Positions 21,969-32,756 are shown, counted from the first letter of the stretch. The stretch: 64,000 nt of DNA from Mesostigma viride (GCA_009746045.1 RPFO01000645.1:174685-238684); one strand, 5' to 3'. Made by a program: numbers and translations. The notes: generated by a model not told the origin, from the letters alone.

Positions 21969-22663
21969 TCAAGAGGAGTCACAGGTGGTGTGTGTGTGGG
22001 ACTACGTGCATCTGGAACAACCCACTCCTCCCTGGCTTTGGTAAAAGCCTCAAGCCACTTAAGAAACCCAATCTGCGTCTGGCAGTCCCGTACAATATCA
22101 TCATAGGACAGGGGAGACATGGATGCAACATCCCATCTACCAAGCCCAAACGCTGAAGGGTGTAGCTTTTGAGAGTGTATGAGGTCCTCCACACACGGTT
22201 CCTGACCTGGGAGGTACTTGGGCTTAACTGCATTGATGGCAGCATCCAACCCAGTGCTAATCTGGCTCAAAGGGATTTTAAAATGATCTAGAGGCACCTG
22301 TCCTACCCCTGCCACACTCAACCTCCCAGCTGAGATGACAACACCAGGGTAAGATACAAAAGGTTCCCCTAACAGGGCATTCCCTGAGTAGCCCTCAACC
22401 ACCTGAAATGGAGTGGGCATACCCAAGATTTGAATGCTCACCTGACCTTTGACCTGCATTTTGGTTTTGCCTGAAAAATCTGACACTCTAGCCCATGGTG
22501 AGGCCTTCATTTTCAGACCAGATACAGCTTCTGCACTGATGATACTCACCTGTGCTTGGGTGTCTACAGCCAAAATACTAGGATCTTGACCTGCATCCCC
22601 TACAGCATTGACCTGTGCTGTACCTGTTGCCACAACTGCTTTAGTGTTGTGTGCCTTGTGCAA
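21941..22663 (-). CDS. Retropepsin-like aspartic protease of the LTR element
   Basis: 240 residues. ILAVDTQAQVSIISAEAV fits the D-T-G-A active-site loop of retropepsins with Gln in place of Gly. Downstream VKGQVSIQIL and GNALLGEPF correspond to the flap-proximal strand and the conserved (I/L)LG motif. The C-terminal ~100 residues have no recognised domain. The frame overlaps the integrase frame at its start and ends ~20 bp inside the RT frame, so three polyprotein parts lie in three frames. The DTQA change may impair activity, or this may be a derived functional form. Confidence 0.65.
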   Translation of the reverse strand: MHKAHNTKAVVATGTAQVNAVGDAGQDPSILAVDTQAQVSIISAEAVSGLKMKASPWARVSDFSGKTKMQVKGQVSIQILGMPTPFQVVEGYSGNALLGEPFVSYPGVVISAGRLSVAGVGQVPLDHFKIPLSQISTGLDAAINAVKPKYLPGQEPCVEDLIHSQKLHPSAFGLGRWDVASMSPLSYDDIVRDCQTQIGFLKWLEAFTKAREEWVVPDARSPTHTPPVTPLDAMPAGPRS

Positions 22664-23916
22664 GGCCTTAAGAATCTCAGCAAATGACTTCCTGGGAACG
22701 ACAGGATCTGCTCTTTTTGTGACTCCTCCAGGTGTGAGGGAGGTGCTACCTGCTGCTCACCCTGTGCACCGTCCTCCTGCCCAGGTGGACTATTGGGTTG
22801 TAGTGGGGCTGCACTACTGAGGAACACAGGAGCTTCTACTGTGGTACTAGTGCTTGCATCAATGACGTCCTTAGCCAATTCATTGGGTGAGATCAATCCA
22901 CCAGACTCCTGCTCTGAATCCATGTCCAAGAATTCTACCCCTGACACGTCTGCCAGTGGTGGGTAATAAAGCTTGAGTCTATGCTTGCTGACCACACGCT
23001 CTCTGTCATGTTGTATAGTGACTGCAGTCCCTTCTTCATGAATTTTGGTGACTACAGCTGGACCGTGCCATCTGGCAGAGTGTGCTCTTCCTCTGTCACC
23101 CTCTCTGAAAAACAACACATGGTCCCCCACTTCAAACACAGGCCTGGCATTATTTTTGTCTTTCTTTGCCAGCAACTTGGCTAAGTGCTGCCTTTGTGTG
23201 TTGTAGTGAGTGTGTACCTCTGAAGCATAGCTGCCTGACTGAAGGCCAGTTGGGGTGATTTCCCCAAAAGGTGAGGACATTATTGGTTTGGCGTTTAGCT
23301 GGGTAGTCACCCCTGCTGCCCAAGATGCCCTGTCAGCATAGCTACCAGAGTCAGCCAACCTGGATGGCATTTTTCTTATCACATCCCTGATGGCTCTCAT
23401 GGTACGTTCTACCAACCCCTGACGTTCATGATCTTGAGCCCCAGACACTTCTATCTTGGGCAGGTCATTCCTGTCCTGGATGCAGAGAAACTGCTGATCC
23501 AGCATTACTTTTTCAATGGGGTGAAAACGTGCCAAGGCTATCTGTAAAGCTCTGTGCAGCTGCTCTTTATCCATCCCAGGCAGGGGCTCCACTACCACAA
23601 ACCTTGACCAGGCATCCTTTATGACTAGGTAGTATACCGTGTCCTTCACCACGTGTATAACATCCCCAACCAGTTTGCCTCTAGCCAGTGGTGGTGTGGC
23701 CACATGCCATTTTCTGGGCTTAGGAGCATATAGCTGACATTGCTCACAGTGCTTACGTACGTGCCTGCACATCTGTTCCAGATCATGGCCTTGTATTTTA
23801 TTGGCTAGCCTTTCAGCCACAGCCTCATGGCCCATAACCTTGTGCAGTTGCTCTGCTAGAGCACCATACGTGATTACCTTTTCTGCTGCTGCACTAAGGG
23901 AGCTATGGTGGGTCAC
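22600..23916 (-). CDS. Integrase of the LTR element
   Basis: 438 residues. The N-terminal zinc-binding motif is HKVMGH ... CRHVRKHCEQC (HHCC). The DDE core has GDVIHVVKDTVYYLVIKDAWSR written in two parts: GDVIHVVKD gives the first Asp, and VIKDAWSRFVVVEPL follows it. KVMLDQQF gives the second Asp and DHERQGLVERTMRA the Glu. The C-terminal SH3-like part (FEVGDHVLFF ... ARWHGPAVVTKI) resembles the GPY/F-type tail of Gypsy integrases. A ~100-residue Ser/Glu/Pro-rich linker then runs into the protease frame. Integrase sits upstream of protease, which is not the Copia order (PR-IN-RT) or the Gypsy order (PR-RT-RH-IN). Confidence 0.88.
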   Translation of the reverse strand: MTHHSSLSAAAEKVITYGALAEQLHKVMGHEAVAERLANKIQGHDLEQMCRHVRKHCEQCQLYAPKPRKWHVATPPLARGKLVGDVIHVVKDTVYYLVIKDAWSRFVVVEPLPGMDKEQLHRALQIALARFHPIEKVMLDQQFLCIQDRNDLPKIEVSGAQDHERQGLVERTMRAIRDVIRKMPSRLADSGSYADRASWAAGVTTQLNAKPIMSSPFGEITPTGLQSGSYASEVHTHYNTQRQHLAKLLAKKDKNNARPVFEVGDHVLFFREGDRGRAHSARWHGPAVVTKIHEEGTAVTIQHDRERVVSKHRLKLYYPPLADVSGVEFLDMDSEQESGGLISPNELAKDVIDASTSTTVEAPVFLSSAAPLQPNSPPGQEDGAQGEQQVAPPSHLEESQKEQILSFPGSHLLRFLRPCTRHTTLKQLWQQVQHRSML

Positions 23917-24268
23917 GCATCATGTGTGACAGTGTCATGTCATATGCCACTTCCCAATCCACATCATCACACTCAGGCAACACTTGGCAGACAGAAGGTA
24001 ACAGGAAACCATTTGTGAAAAATGGTGAGGGTAGCTTACAGGTGTCACCCTGGTCTGCCGCCCCCGCGCGGTTGTAGCGCCCTGGCGTGGTCTTGTTGTG
24101 CCTGGGTGCCGTGCAGCGCGCTCCTGCTGCAATGGGGTGACGTGTTTTCCAGCATCCAGGACAAACATCAACGTCAGAACCATAGTCGGGTTTGCCTTTC
24201 CAGCAGTCATCTTTTAGGTGCCCCTTACAAAGGCACCTAGTGCAATGCTTGGTGGGGTCATGAGGCAA
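23903..24268 (-). CDS. Zinc-knuckle segment (nucleocapsid) of the LTR element
   Basis: Contains CTRCLCKGHLKDDC, a CX2CX4HX4C zinc knuckle typical of retroelement nucleocapsid, followed by a second Cys pair (VCPGCWKTRHP) and a basic stretch. No protease signature (D-[ST]-G-A) is present here, although this is where Copia elements normally carry protease. The frame overlaps the start of the integrase frame by ~14 bp. Confidence 0.75.
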   Translation of the reverse strand: MPHDPTKHCTRCLCKGHLKDDCWKGKPDYGSDVDVCPGCWKTRHPIAAGARCTAPRHNKTTPGRYNRAGAADQGDTCKLPSPFFTNGFLLPSVCQVLPECDDVDWEVAYDMTLSHMMRDPP

Positions 24269-24341
24269 CCTCTTGTCCCCCCCTGCTGGCTTAGCACCCC
24301 CTGGCTTGCTAGCTCCCCCACTTTGTTTTCTGTTTTTATTG

Positions 24342-25146
24342 TTATTGTTCTTTCCCCCCCCTTGTTTCCACCTCCCCCACTTTTGTTGTTTTTGTTTTTA
24401 TCCCCCCCATTACCGCCTTTACCTGGGCTACCAGCGACTGCATCTGCTTCTTGGAGAGCCCCGTACCTGAGGCTTCCTCCCCCTTTACCTGCTTCACCTT
24501 TCCCTCCTTGGCTGCAGCAGCAAACGGCTCTAGGCATTGCTGCACATAGGCCATTGCCTTCCTGAAGTCCTCCCACTTATCCTTCAGACCTGCCAGGATT
24601 ACTGACAGGGTGGTGGGGTCCAGTTCTGCCTTTTGTAGCCATAGGTGTACTAGGTACTTGGCATTGAGCTTCTTCAGCTCCTCATCTCCCTCTATGTACA
24701 TGACATATTTTTTGTTGTCACTCACATAGTCACGCTTATTGACCTTATAGGCCTCTATCCACTGGAAGCCCTTAAGCACTTCTAAGTGCTCCCCCGTGGT
24801 AACAAGTGCCCTAAGATCAACCATGAACTGCGCCCACAACACATTTTCTGCCACGTCTACCCCGCTGCTGGCACGCTTTTGGTACAATTGTACCAACTGC
24901 TGGATAGGCTTGGCAGATTGATGGATGGGTGTGGACGCACGTAGAGAGGCAAACCAATCACGGACATTGTCGCTAGCATATGCATGTGACAACTTAAACA
25001 ACCACTCCCTAGCTTCGTCCTGGGTGTGGCCCTCTGGCAAACCCGGAAACACTAGCTTGTCCTCTTTCTTTTTTGGATCAAACCTGGGCCTGTTCAAGGC
25101 CATATTGGAGGTTGTGGTCGTTCCTGCTGGTTGTGGCTGCTGCTGC

Positions 25147-25178
<32 letters not shown>

Positions 25179-25562
25179 CCGCTCCCCGCCCTCGTGCCGT
25201 GTTGGTGCAGACTCCTGGGTGCCGTGTCCACCCCGCCCTGGTTGCCCCCCCTCTCCCGTCATCCTCCCCCTCGTCCCTCTCGTCCCTCCTGCGTTTTTGC
25301 TGTGGCTGGCACGCCTCCCCGGTGCCCTTCGTTTTGTTGGCTTCAGCGAGGCCACCAGCCTCGCCACCGTGTCTGCTAGGCGGCCATGCTCGCCCGGGGT
25401 GAGCTCCCGCCCCTCGTCCAGCATCTGCTGGGCCAGTTGGAGTTGCCTCCGGATGTCCTCCCGGTGCGACAAGGTCGCTGGACCGGGTTCGCCCCGGTGC
25501 GTCACCCTGGTCCTTGCCGCTGTGCCGTCTCGGTTTGAGATGGTATGCGTTGGCTGCGACAA
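24342..25562 (-). CDS. Gag (capsid-type) of the LTR element
   Basis: 406 residues. The N terminus is helical and Arg-rich. A polyglutamine run follows at ~residues 130-145 (CAG/CAA run near 25134-25180). The capsid-like part has KLVFPGLPEGHTQDEAREWL and later helices (WEDFRKAMAYVQQCLEPF). The frame ends in a Lys/Gly-rich tail just before two runs of seven or more G (minus strand). The zinc knuckle continues in another frame after these runs. A programmed shift or homopolymer error at ~24355-24411 would join Gag to the knuckle. Confidence 0.75.
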
Positions 25563-26796
25563 AAAATGGTAAGTTGCTCGGTAGAAATGCGTTCATCCGG
25601 CATCAAACCAAATTCAGCTCTTACCGCCTCCCCCATGCATCCCCTCACAGCAGCCTTCTTGATGTTCTTCGACATACGGCGTCGCTGCTTCAGCATACGC
25701 CTCTCCAGGCGACCTACGCTTGCCTCCCAGGCGGCCAGCTTCCTGCGGTACGCTCCTCGGCTCCCGCGAGCCGGCCCCTGCAATGGTGCTATCTCCGCGA
25801 CCTTCCGGTACTTCCAGCTCTTCAGGTCGCGGTGAGACGCTCACACCTCACCTTGGTGTGAGACATCTTCACCCGAATCCTGGCCGCGAGCGCCTCCGCC
25901 CTGTCACGCTCCTGCTGCTCACGCAGCTTCCTCTGCGCGATCACGTTCCGCCTCCGCTGCTTCTTCTCCCGCTCCGCCTTGAAGACCGCGAGCCTCCTCT
26001 GCGCCTCCTTCTCTCGCGCCTGCATAGCCGGCGTCATCTCCACCAGGTCGTCCGCTTCGGACGCCGACGGACCCGTCAAAGAAACTCCGACTCCTGCAGC
26101 ACCCATCAATCTCCCTCGGGATCGTTGCCGACCGTCGAAGGCGCTGGAAACACGCCAGGTCCGCCCTCCTCACCACGTCATGGTCGGCGACGCTGACCTC
26201 GGCGACGCTGACCTCCTCATCAATGCCGCGCGGACCTGAGCAGCGTCCTCCATTTGTTGGGCGCGCTCACGTGCGCGCACAGCCAACCTCCGCTCTTCCG
26301 CGGACTCCTGCTCCTGCAGGCTCTGCGCCATTGCAGCATCCGCTGCCACCTGCGCACTGCGCGCCTCGTCAGCCGACGATGGCTGCAGTCCAAACAAACC
26401 CAGCGAGCTGGTTTCCGACACGCTGCCGGACTCCCACTCGCCTCCTCTCCGACTCGGGCCCCGCCCCCGCACCGCGTGGTGCATATGGTGGTCCCCTCGG
26501 ACGCACCACCGGGGTCGACCCCGCACCCTACGCATCAGGGGCACGCGCACCACGACGTTCTCCACAACGTCACGGTACGTTGGGTCCGCTGCCTCCATGG
26601 CCACATCCTCAGGATGCATGGGATCCTGAGCATCCCGTTCTCGTACTCCTGGCGCATGCTCGCCAATCGAGTCCGACGTCCCCGAGTCATCGGACATCGG
26701 GGACGACGAAGACTGGTACTTCGTCACCGACGGCGACTCCTCCTCCGAGGAAGTCGCGCCCATAAGGGCCTTTCCCTTGTTGTTCTTGGGAGCCAT
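25502..26796 (-). CDS. Leader/Gag N-terminal region of the LTR element, in three frames
   Basis: Three consecutive minus-strand frames lie between the upstream LTR and Gag: 26796-26170 (starts MAPKNNKGKALMG, Ser/Glu-rich, ends Arg-rich), 26109-25822 (strongly charged, coiled-coil-like, REKEAQRRLAVFKAEREKKQ) and 25783-25502 (basic, RRMLKQRRRMSKNIKK). Heptad-like Ala/Glu/Arg content across the boundaries suggests one protein split by two frame changes. It could be an N-terminal Gag extension or an additional protein. No known domain was recognised, and such a long leader region is not typical of Copia-type elements. Confidence 0.5.
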
Positions 26797-26902
26797 TGGT
26801 TCAAAAAGATGGGTAAAAAAATGGAATGGGTGGTTTTGCGAACTGAACGTTTCGCACGCTCGTCGTCTCGTCTTGTGTATTGTTTTTGGAGTTTTTAATG
26901 CA

Positions 26903-27285
26903 AGTTATGCAACTGTCACAAAGCTTGGAATGCTTGGGCACTGCCAAATGGCGTGTGTGTGCTTGAACGACGAGACACCTTGGCATTAGGATAATGTGGC
27001 ACATATACTGCTGGCCAGCCGTCAACGATGGCTGGCCAGACTTTGCGTAAGTTAAACTAACTTACTGATCCTGGACGGACTAACCTATCAGTTACAACCT
27101 GATCTAGTCAGTCCTAACATGACAACTACAGTCCCGGTACTGAGGTACCGGCTCATCACATACTGAGTACAGCCACGTGTCCATGCCACGACTGTTCTAG
27201 TCCAGCACCGTCCCAGTACCCAATTGGGCGCCGGCGGTGCTGGCACGTGTCCACTTAGGCTACAGGCGGGAGACTTAGACTAACT
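26903..27285 (-). repeat. Upstream (5') LTR
   Basis: 383 bp, bounded by AGTTA/TAACT and the outer CTGAC duplication. It contains hairpin-forming pairs (CTGGCCAGCC ... GGCTGGCCAG; GGTACTGAGGTACC). It carries the promoter for the minus-strand transcript by analogy with other LTR elements. Confidence 0.92.
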
Positions 27286-27349
27286 CTGACTATACTACAC
27301 ATGGATGGCACTGCATGCATGTGTACACGCAGCAGACTTGAACAACCAT

Positions 27350-29368
27350 TAATTAATTAATTACCTAGGAACATAACTCCGTTGGGAGTACATGTAGCAC
27401 ATAGCCCAGAGAAGGGGCCGCATATCAGCCTATAATACATTCTGAGCTACTTCCTGCAAGAGTGGGAATGTAAACAACACTTGCTCTAGGTGCGCCAGGG
27501 CACCTGCATCCCCATGATCTTCAAGCTATGCCCAGCGTAGGGGGAGCCTGTCATGGGGGGGAAGATCAACATAGCTAGACAAAAGCTAGAGCGTGACATC
27601 TCAGCAGAGAGCAGCTCTCTGCATGGGCACAACATAACTAAATAAAGCTAGGCATCATCTGGAGTGTGGCACATCATAGGCACGCATGTACATGATTAAA
27701 TAAAGCGCGTGGCTTATAGCTGGTATAGAGCCTCTAGGAGGCGTACATGTACATGGCCACGGTCTATCTATCAAATGATTCTACACTACTACTGCTGTAT
27801 TCCCCTAACTAAGCTGGGGCGTCTGGAGTCGCTGGGGCCGCGGGGGTCGCCTGCCAGGGCTTGTGGCCGACGTAGATGGCCGCCCCCTTCCAGTACACCG
27901 GCTGCCCCGCCTTGGTCTGCCGGAGTTGGAGGTAGGTCGGCCATGCATAGCTCCCGTCGCCATTGTTGCTGCGCCAGGGTCAAGTCGTCATCAAGGGTGA
28001 AGAGAGTCTTCTCGAGCCGCTTGCGGCGTCTGAGAAAGGAAATCTTGTCCGCCGGGGTCTTAAAGGTGAGAAGGAGCGGGGGCGCCCCTGCCTTACCCCG
28101 CGCGCGGGGAAGGCGGTGGGCGACCAGCTCGATCTCACCAGTAAGGCCCATGCGACCAAGGATTTCTCTCTCAAAAGCACGCGCAAGCTTCTCGGAATTC
28201 TCACCTTCCTCCATGGTGAATTTCTTGACAATGACGTTGAGGCTGCGCTTGGCGAGCTCGGCCTCCTCGCGGAGGTCAAGCGTCTGCCGTTGGAGCTGGG
28301 CTGCGACGGCGGAGGTGGTGGTGGTGGTATGTTGCTTAAGCATGTCCGCCCAGGTGCATGGTGATGGGAGGAGCATTGCCGGCCAGGCCAGCCGGGGCTG
28401 GCTTGGCGGCAATGTCCTTCACCGCCTGAGCGGTGAGGCCTGCGGTGTTCTGCAGAACCTCGATAGCGATGGCGTTGTCCTTAAGACGCTGGTCGATGTC
28501 ACGGAGCTGGGCGGTGATGGCGTCGGAGGTGGGGGTGGTGGCGGTGGAGGAGGCGAGGAGAGCGGAGGTGGCGGTGGAGATGGTGGAGAGGAGGGGGAGC
28601 TCGGCAGCCAGCGTGCTGCCCATATGGCCGCCACATCTGCAGCGATGGGGGCCACGTGCTGCTCGAGGGCCTACTTGAGGAGTGAGCGGATGGAGGATTC
28701 GCTTAAGGTGGTGGTGAGGGGCTTTGGGGGCCAAAGCTCCTCGATGGAGCGGCCAAGGAGGGAAAAGAGAGCGAATTGCTGGAGGTGGGGGCGGCGGAGG
28801 CTGGGAAAGCGGTCGAAAGAGGAGGCGCGATTCTGGTAAGGATCAAAGAGGCGACCTCGGATGAAGAGCTGCTTGCACAATTCAACAAGCGAGGCGTGTG
28901 TGTGTCAGATCCAAAAAACACGCAGGCCAGGATGCGTTCCTCGGTAAACTTGTCAAAGAAGTCGCGCTGGCGGGCTTCGGCTACAAATTCGAGCTCGACC
29001 CAGCTCGGCTCGGCAGGGCGACTGCGCTTGCATGGTTCAGGCGACGCTGCTGGCGAGGCGCGGGCTCAGCAGGGGGCTGGACGACCACTAGAGCGTGGCT
29101 AGTGGCGCTGCTGCCTTCTGGGCCGGTTGGCGAAGCTGCAGCCGCGGAGCTGCAGACGTATTTTCATTGCTGAGCGCAGCCGCCAGGCTGCGTTGCGTCG
29201 AGAGGCGTTTGCTCATCGTATATTGCGTAATAGCTTCGGAAAATTATATCAGCATGTGCGTCGTAGAAAGACGCGTCGATTGTGATATTCACGGCTAAAT
29301 TCGGTGCTCAAACGTGAAAGTTATGAGCTCCGCCGTCAGCCATGGCTATCTCGTGGCTCTAAACTCCT
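27350..29368 (-). mobile_element. ORF1-only non-autonomous LINE-like element with 11-bp target duplication
   Basis: Bounded by direct repeats TGAACAACCAT (27339-27349 and 29369-29379). On the minus strand it starts at ~29368 and encodes an L1-ORF1-like protein (~29030-27789). It then passes through the ~400-bp 3' module shared with 18150-18594, the hairpin ACTCCCAACGGAGT (27376-27389 in reverse) and a (TTAA)n tail. No endonuclease or reverse transcriptase is present in the 2.0 kb. Mammalian HAL1 elements have an analogous ORF1-only structure. Confidence 0.85.
27789..28880 (-). CDS. L1 ORF1-like RNA-binding protein, frame broken
   Basis: Overlapping minus-strand frames: 28880-28671 (N-terminal helical part, FSLLGRSIEELWPPKPL), 28734-28336 (coiled-coil-like, SDAITAQLRDIDQRLKDNA) and 28412-27789. 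The last has SLNVIVKKFTMEEGE, EIELVAHRLPRARGK, PPLLLTFKTPADKISFLR and FTLDDDLTLAQQQWRREL. This is the RRM plus C-terminal-domain pattern of LINE ORF1 proteins, which coat the RNA and act as chaperones. A frame with EARQRDFFDKFTEERILACV lies further upstream (~29000-28900). The parts are joined only by frame changes, so this copy is probably inactive unless the assembly is wrong. Confidence 0.75.
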
Positions 29369-29379
29369 GAACAACCATG

Positions 29380-32300
29380 GGCGGGCTTTATGGCTCCACT
29401 CCATCTCCCTCATGATCAATGCAGGGCAGCGTCGGTTCTGCAGCTACCTTCGCGCGCCCTTCCCATGTTTGCACTGTGCATGCCTCCAACCAGCGCCACT
29501 TTGCAATTGCGCTCCTCCACCAACTGCTCGGTCCGTCAACCCTTGTACATGGCCAGCACACCTTGCGGGAGCTGCGAGCAGGCGCTTGACCCGGGAACTG
29601 CATGGGCTGCTCTACGTGGCCTGCATTAGTGGGGGGCAGTGCAGCAGAACTCAGGTATACCTCTACCTCCACACTGCCTTACTGCTGCGCCGGGACCATG
29701 CGCGCCATGGTCCGGGCGGACGTACTTCCCCCATGTCACCATCATGAAGCGTGAGGATGCGGATAGGGTTGCGCCCTACTCTTCCCATCGTGACTGGCCG
29801 GCGACGTCAGTTGACCGTACGTCCTTGACGTACTACCTATACGACGGGAACGGCTGCCATTTGGTCATCGATGTCTCGGTGGCTCGGCCGCTCTAGCTAG
29901 CTTGCCACGTCACGTTGTCCGGGATGTGGCCGGCGGAAGCCGGTAGCGCAGCCGCCGCCGGCAGCTGCCGGCCACTGCATGCCGAGCGCTGACACCAAGC
30001 TGGCCACCTATGGGGATCCGTGCGGGGTATCATGCACCAAGTCATCCCCTTTGTTCCTAATTGAAGAGTTCGGCGCCATGGGCCCCAAATAGACTGCTGA
30101 ATTCCTCCCCGAGTGCTGCCAGCTCCGCGCTAGGACCGGCCGGGCTTGACCTCGAGGGCCGAACCGACCTGTAGTGGTCGGCCAGCACGAGGCGGATCCT
30201 CCTGTAGTGGCGGCAGCGCTTCACCGCTTCTCTTAATTTTGCTAACCTGTTCTGATCAAACACATGTTCACAATAAAACTTGTCTGCCAACTGTTGCCAT
30301 GCCCAAGCTAATTAACTAATTAATTTACAGACCCTGTAGCCAGCGTCCAGGTTACTATCCACGGGCTGTCGGCCTGTCCTTCTGGCGGCTTGAAGTTGCC
30401 CTCACTAGCTAGCCCCTAAACTACACTCACTCACCCAACCAAGTAAACAACCAACCACTCGAGCCTTGAGCCCCTGAGCAAACGCCGCTGGCGTATTTCG
30501 AGTACTAGCCATGTGTTATTCAAGGAACACTACAAACCGAAGTCTGTGATGGTAGTAGGGGCTTGGCCCCTAGTCCCCTACCGGGTCTACTTGTTGATTA
30601 ATAAAGATTGTTTTGCTTTCTCGACAGAGAGCCAGCCGTCGCGCCGGGTACTTTTCGCCACAGCCGGATCCCTCCGGCTGTAATCGGAGCGCTGGATCAA
30701 ACCATGTATCAAAGAGACAACCAGCGCAGGCCAGAAATCGGGAGAATCCGGACCATGGTAGCTCGAGCCTGCCGTTATCTTTTCCGCGTTTTCGAGTCGT
30801 TCAGGATGATGAAGATGAATGGTGATGGAAATGTGTATCCTTGTGCATTGAAATTATGGTATGTACATATTACACCGTCCGCATTGGAAGTTTGTTATTA
30901 TGGGTCAATTTTTGCCGTATTTGCATTACGAATAACCCTGGATTGTTTGTTGGGGAGCCAGTTAGAGTCCCGGGTTTTTATTATTTAATTAAAACCTTTT
31001 GTTTGTTTGTTTGTCCTGCAGCCGTTCAAGGCACGTGGGTACTTATTTAATTAAATTTCTTTTGTTTGTTTGGTAGATATGGTACACGCCGTCCCCAACC
31101 CGGCCCGGCGGCCCCCCTTTCGGCGGCCACAGGCTATAGTCAGTGGAGGTCTCAGGTCAGTGATACCCTATTTAATTGCTCAAGGCCCATAAGTATCGCA
31201 CATGAGTAGTACATCTTACATGTACATCTGTAGACACGCTCAGGCCTCAGCCTCTACTGAGTACCGACCGACGTGCCCTGCCGAGGCAGTACTGTAGAGC
31301 GTGGATTGCTGGATGCAAAAGCGGTTCACTTGGTTCACGCCTCACCCCGCGCTCGGCCTGCGTCTCGCGGGTTTTTTTCGATTTTCACGATATTTCATGT
31401 TCCCCGCCTGTCCAAGGTATTTTCGAAGGTTTTATGTACTTTATATTATATAATGTAAAGTGTTTGTTTGTTTTCTCACAGGGCGACGACCCTGTGCCCA
31501 CATGAGTTAATTAATTAAGGTGAGGGTATGGTGCCAGCCCCCCTGAAACCATACCATAGAATAACATGTACTGTTGACCTGGGGGGACCCAAGAGATGAT
31601 TTTGGCATGTAAATAGGATGTATGGGGGTCCATCCCACCACTTGTTGAGGGTGGCATGCACAGTTACACGCTCGTATTGTGCTAAAAATAGCAAAAGACG
31701 CTATTTATGGCACATTCTGCCTAGGACAATAGGGGCATCTTTTTGCATGTTTCAATATATTCCCATTTAGTTGCCCCAGTTTGCAAATTTTCCACCTAAT
31801 TGGCACCCCAAAATGGTGAGTATTTCATCAGTTATTAATTTTCCCCCAAAAGAGGTACTTTTTTGGGCTGAAAAAAATAAAACAAATCATAGACACACAA
31901 TTTGACCCTGGGGAGATATACACAAATACTAGACATGGGCATACACAATCCCACAAAGTTTGAGCTCATTCTGACTACAAACGTGGAAGTTATAGCGTTT
32001 GGCAGTTGGCCACCTGTGCAGCCGCTAAGGAAGGCAATAGTGAGTGTTAAGGCACACTAACACTTTCTATGCCATCCAAATGGCTCCAGACCATGCCCAA
32101 TTCGAGCACAACGTAGAAGGAGGTGGCTGGGCACCTCATGTGCCCTTGCCTTACCTTGGCACGGGCAACCTCATGGGTGTGTGCCCAGCAACAAGGCAGG
32201 TAGCTCTCCATGTCTAGCCAGCACTTCTGAAGCAAATTCTAGGCGTATGCTGTGATCATCATACCAAAACCAAGGTGTCCAATGCAAATAGACCCTAGAA

Positions 32301-32756
32301 AGCCATATCCACTGATTGCCCAATCAAGGGGAACAACAGACAGTCCACAGAGAAAGCATACTAATCATAAATGCTGCGTGCCAGGGCTTCTTACCATGGT
32401 TACTTTGCCTTGCTAGCATATGACAGGGCTGTCTCATAATTCAGTGGGAGAGAGGCCAAGAAAACAACGGTACCCCCTACCTACATGCAGTTCCACCCAT
32501 GCAATATGCCCCTCAGAACGCCCACTATAGCTTTTCTTTTCAGCGCGATTGTTTGCTAAGAAACAACCTCGACCTTGTGAGCCTCTAAGCACACTGAAAC
32601 CACTGCTAAGAAAGGCTGCGTCAATATCCATACAAAACTGAGTGTTTTTACCAAACTCCTTCCAAGAAACCACTCGACAAATCCCTGACAACTTGCCAAC
32701 ATGCCACGGCTCATGATTTGACAAGTCCCAGCGATGCAACCTAGATAAAATCACTG
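29380..32756. other. No gene recognised; repeat remnants
   Basis: Several open frames of 80-150 codons (29304-29747, 30608-30988) have no recognisable domain. Words with TTAATTAA and TTTGTTTGTTTG recur near 30600, 30990-31070 and 31460. A 23-bp sequence at 30871-30893 is perfectly inverted at 33540-33562. Nothing else is supportable. Confidence 0.4.

Larger units (their letters stand above)
19776..27285 (-). mobile_element. LTR retrotransposon with Copia-like RT and order Gag-IN-PR-RT-RH
   Basis: The two LTRs (26903-27285 upstream, 19776-20154 downstream) start and end with AGTTA...TAACT. They are flanked by 5-bp duplications CTGAC (19771-19775 and 27286-27290). On the minus strand the internal region encodes a leader protein, Gag, a zinc knuckle, integrase, an aspartic protease and RT/RNase H. 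Sequence just inside the downstream LTR (minus-strand CTTAAAGTGGG) may be the polypurine tract. No standard initiator-tRNA primer site was found beside the upstream LTR. LTR identity is very high apart from a 4-bp length difference, so insertion is recent. Adjacent coding frames overlap or are broken. Confidence 0.93.
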
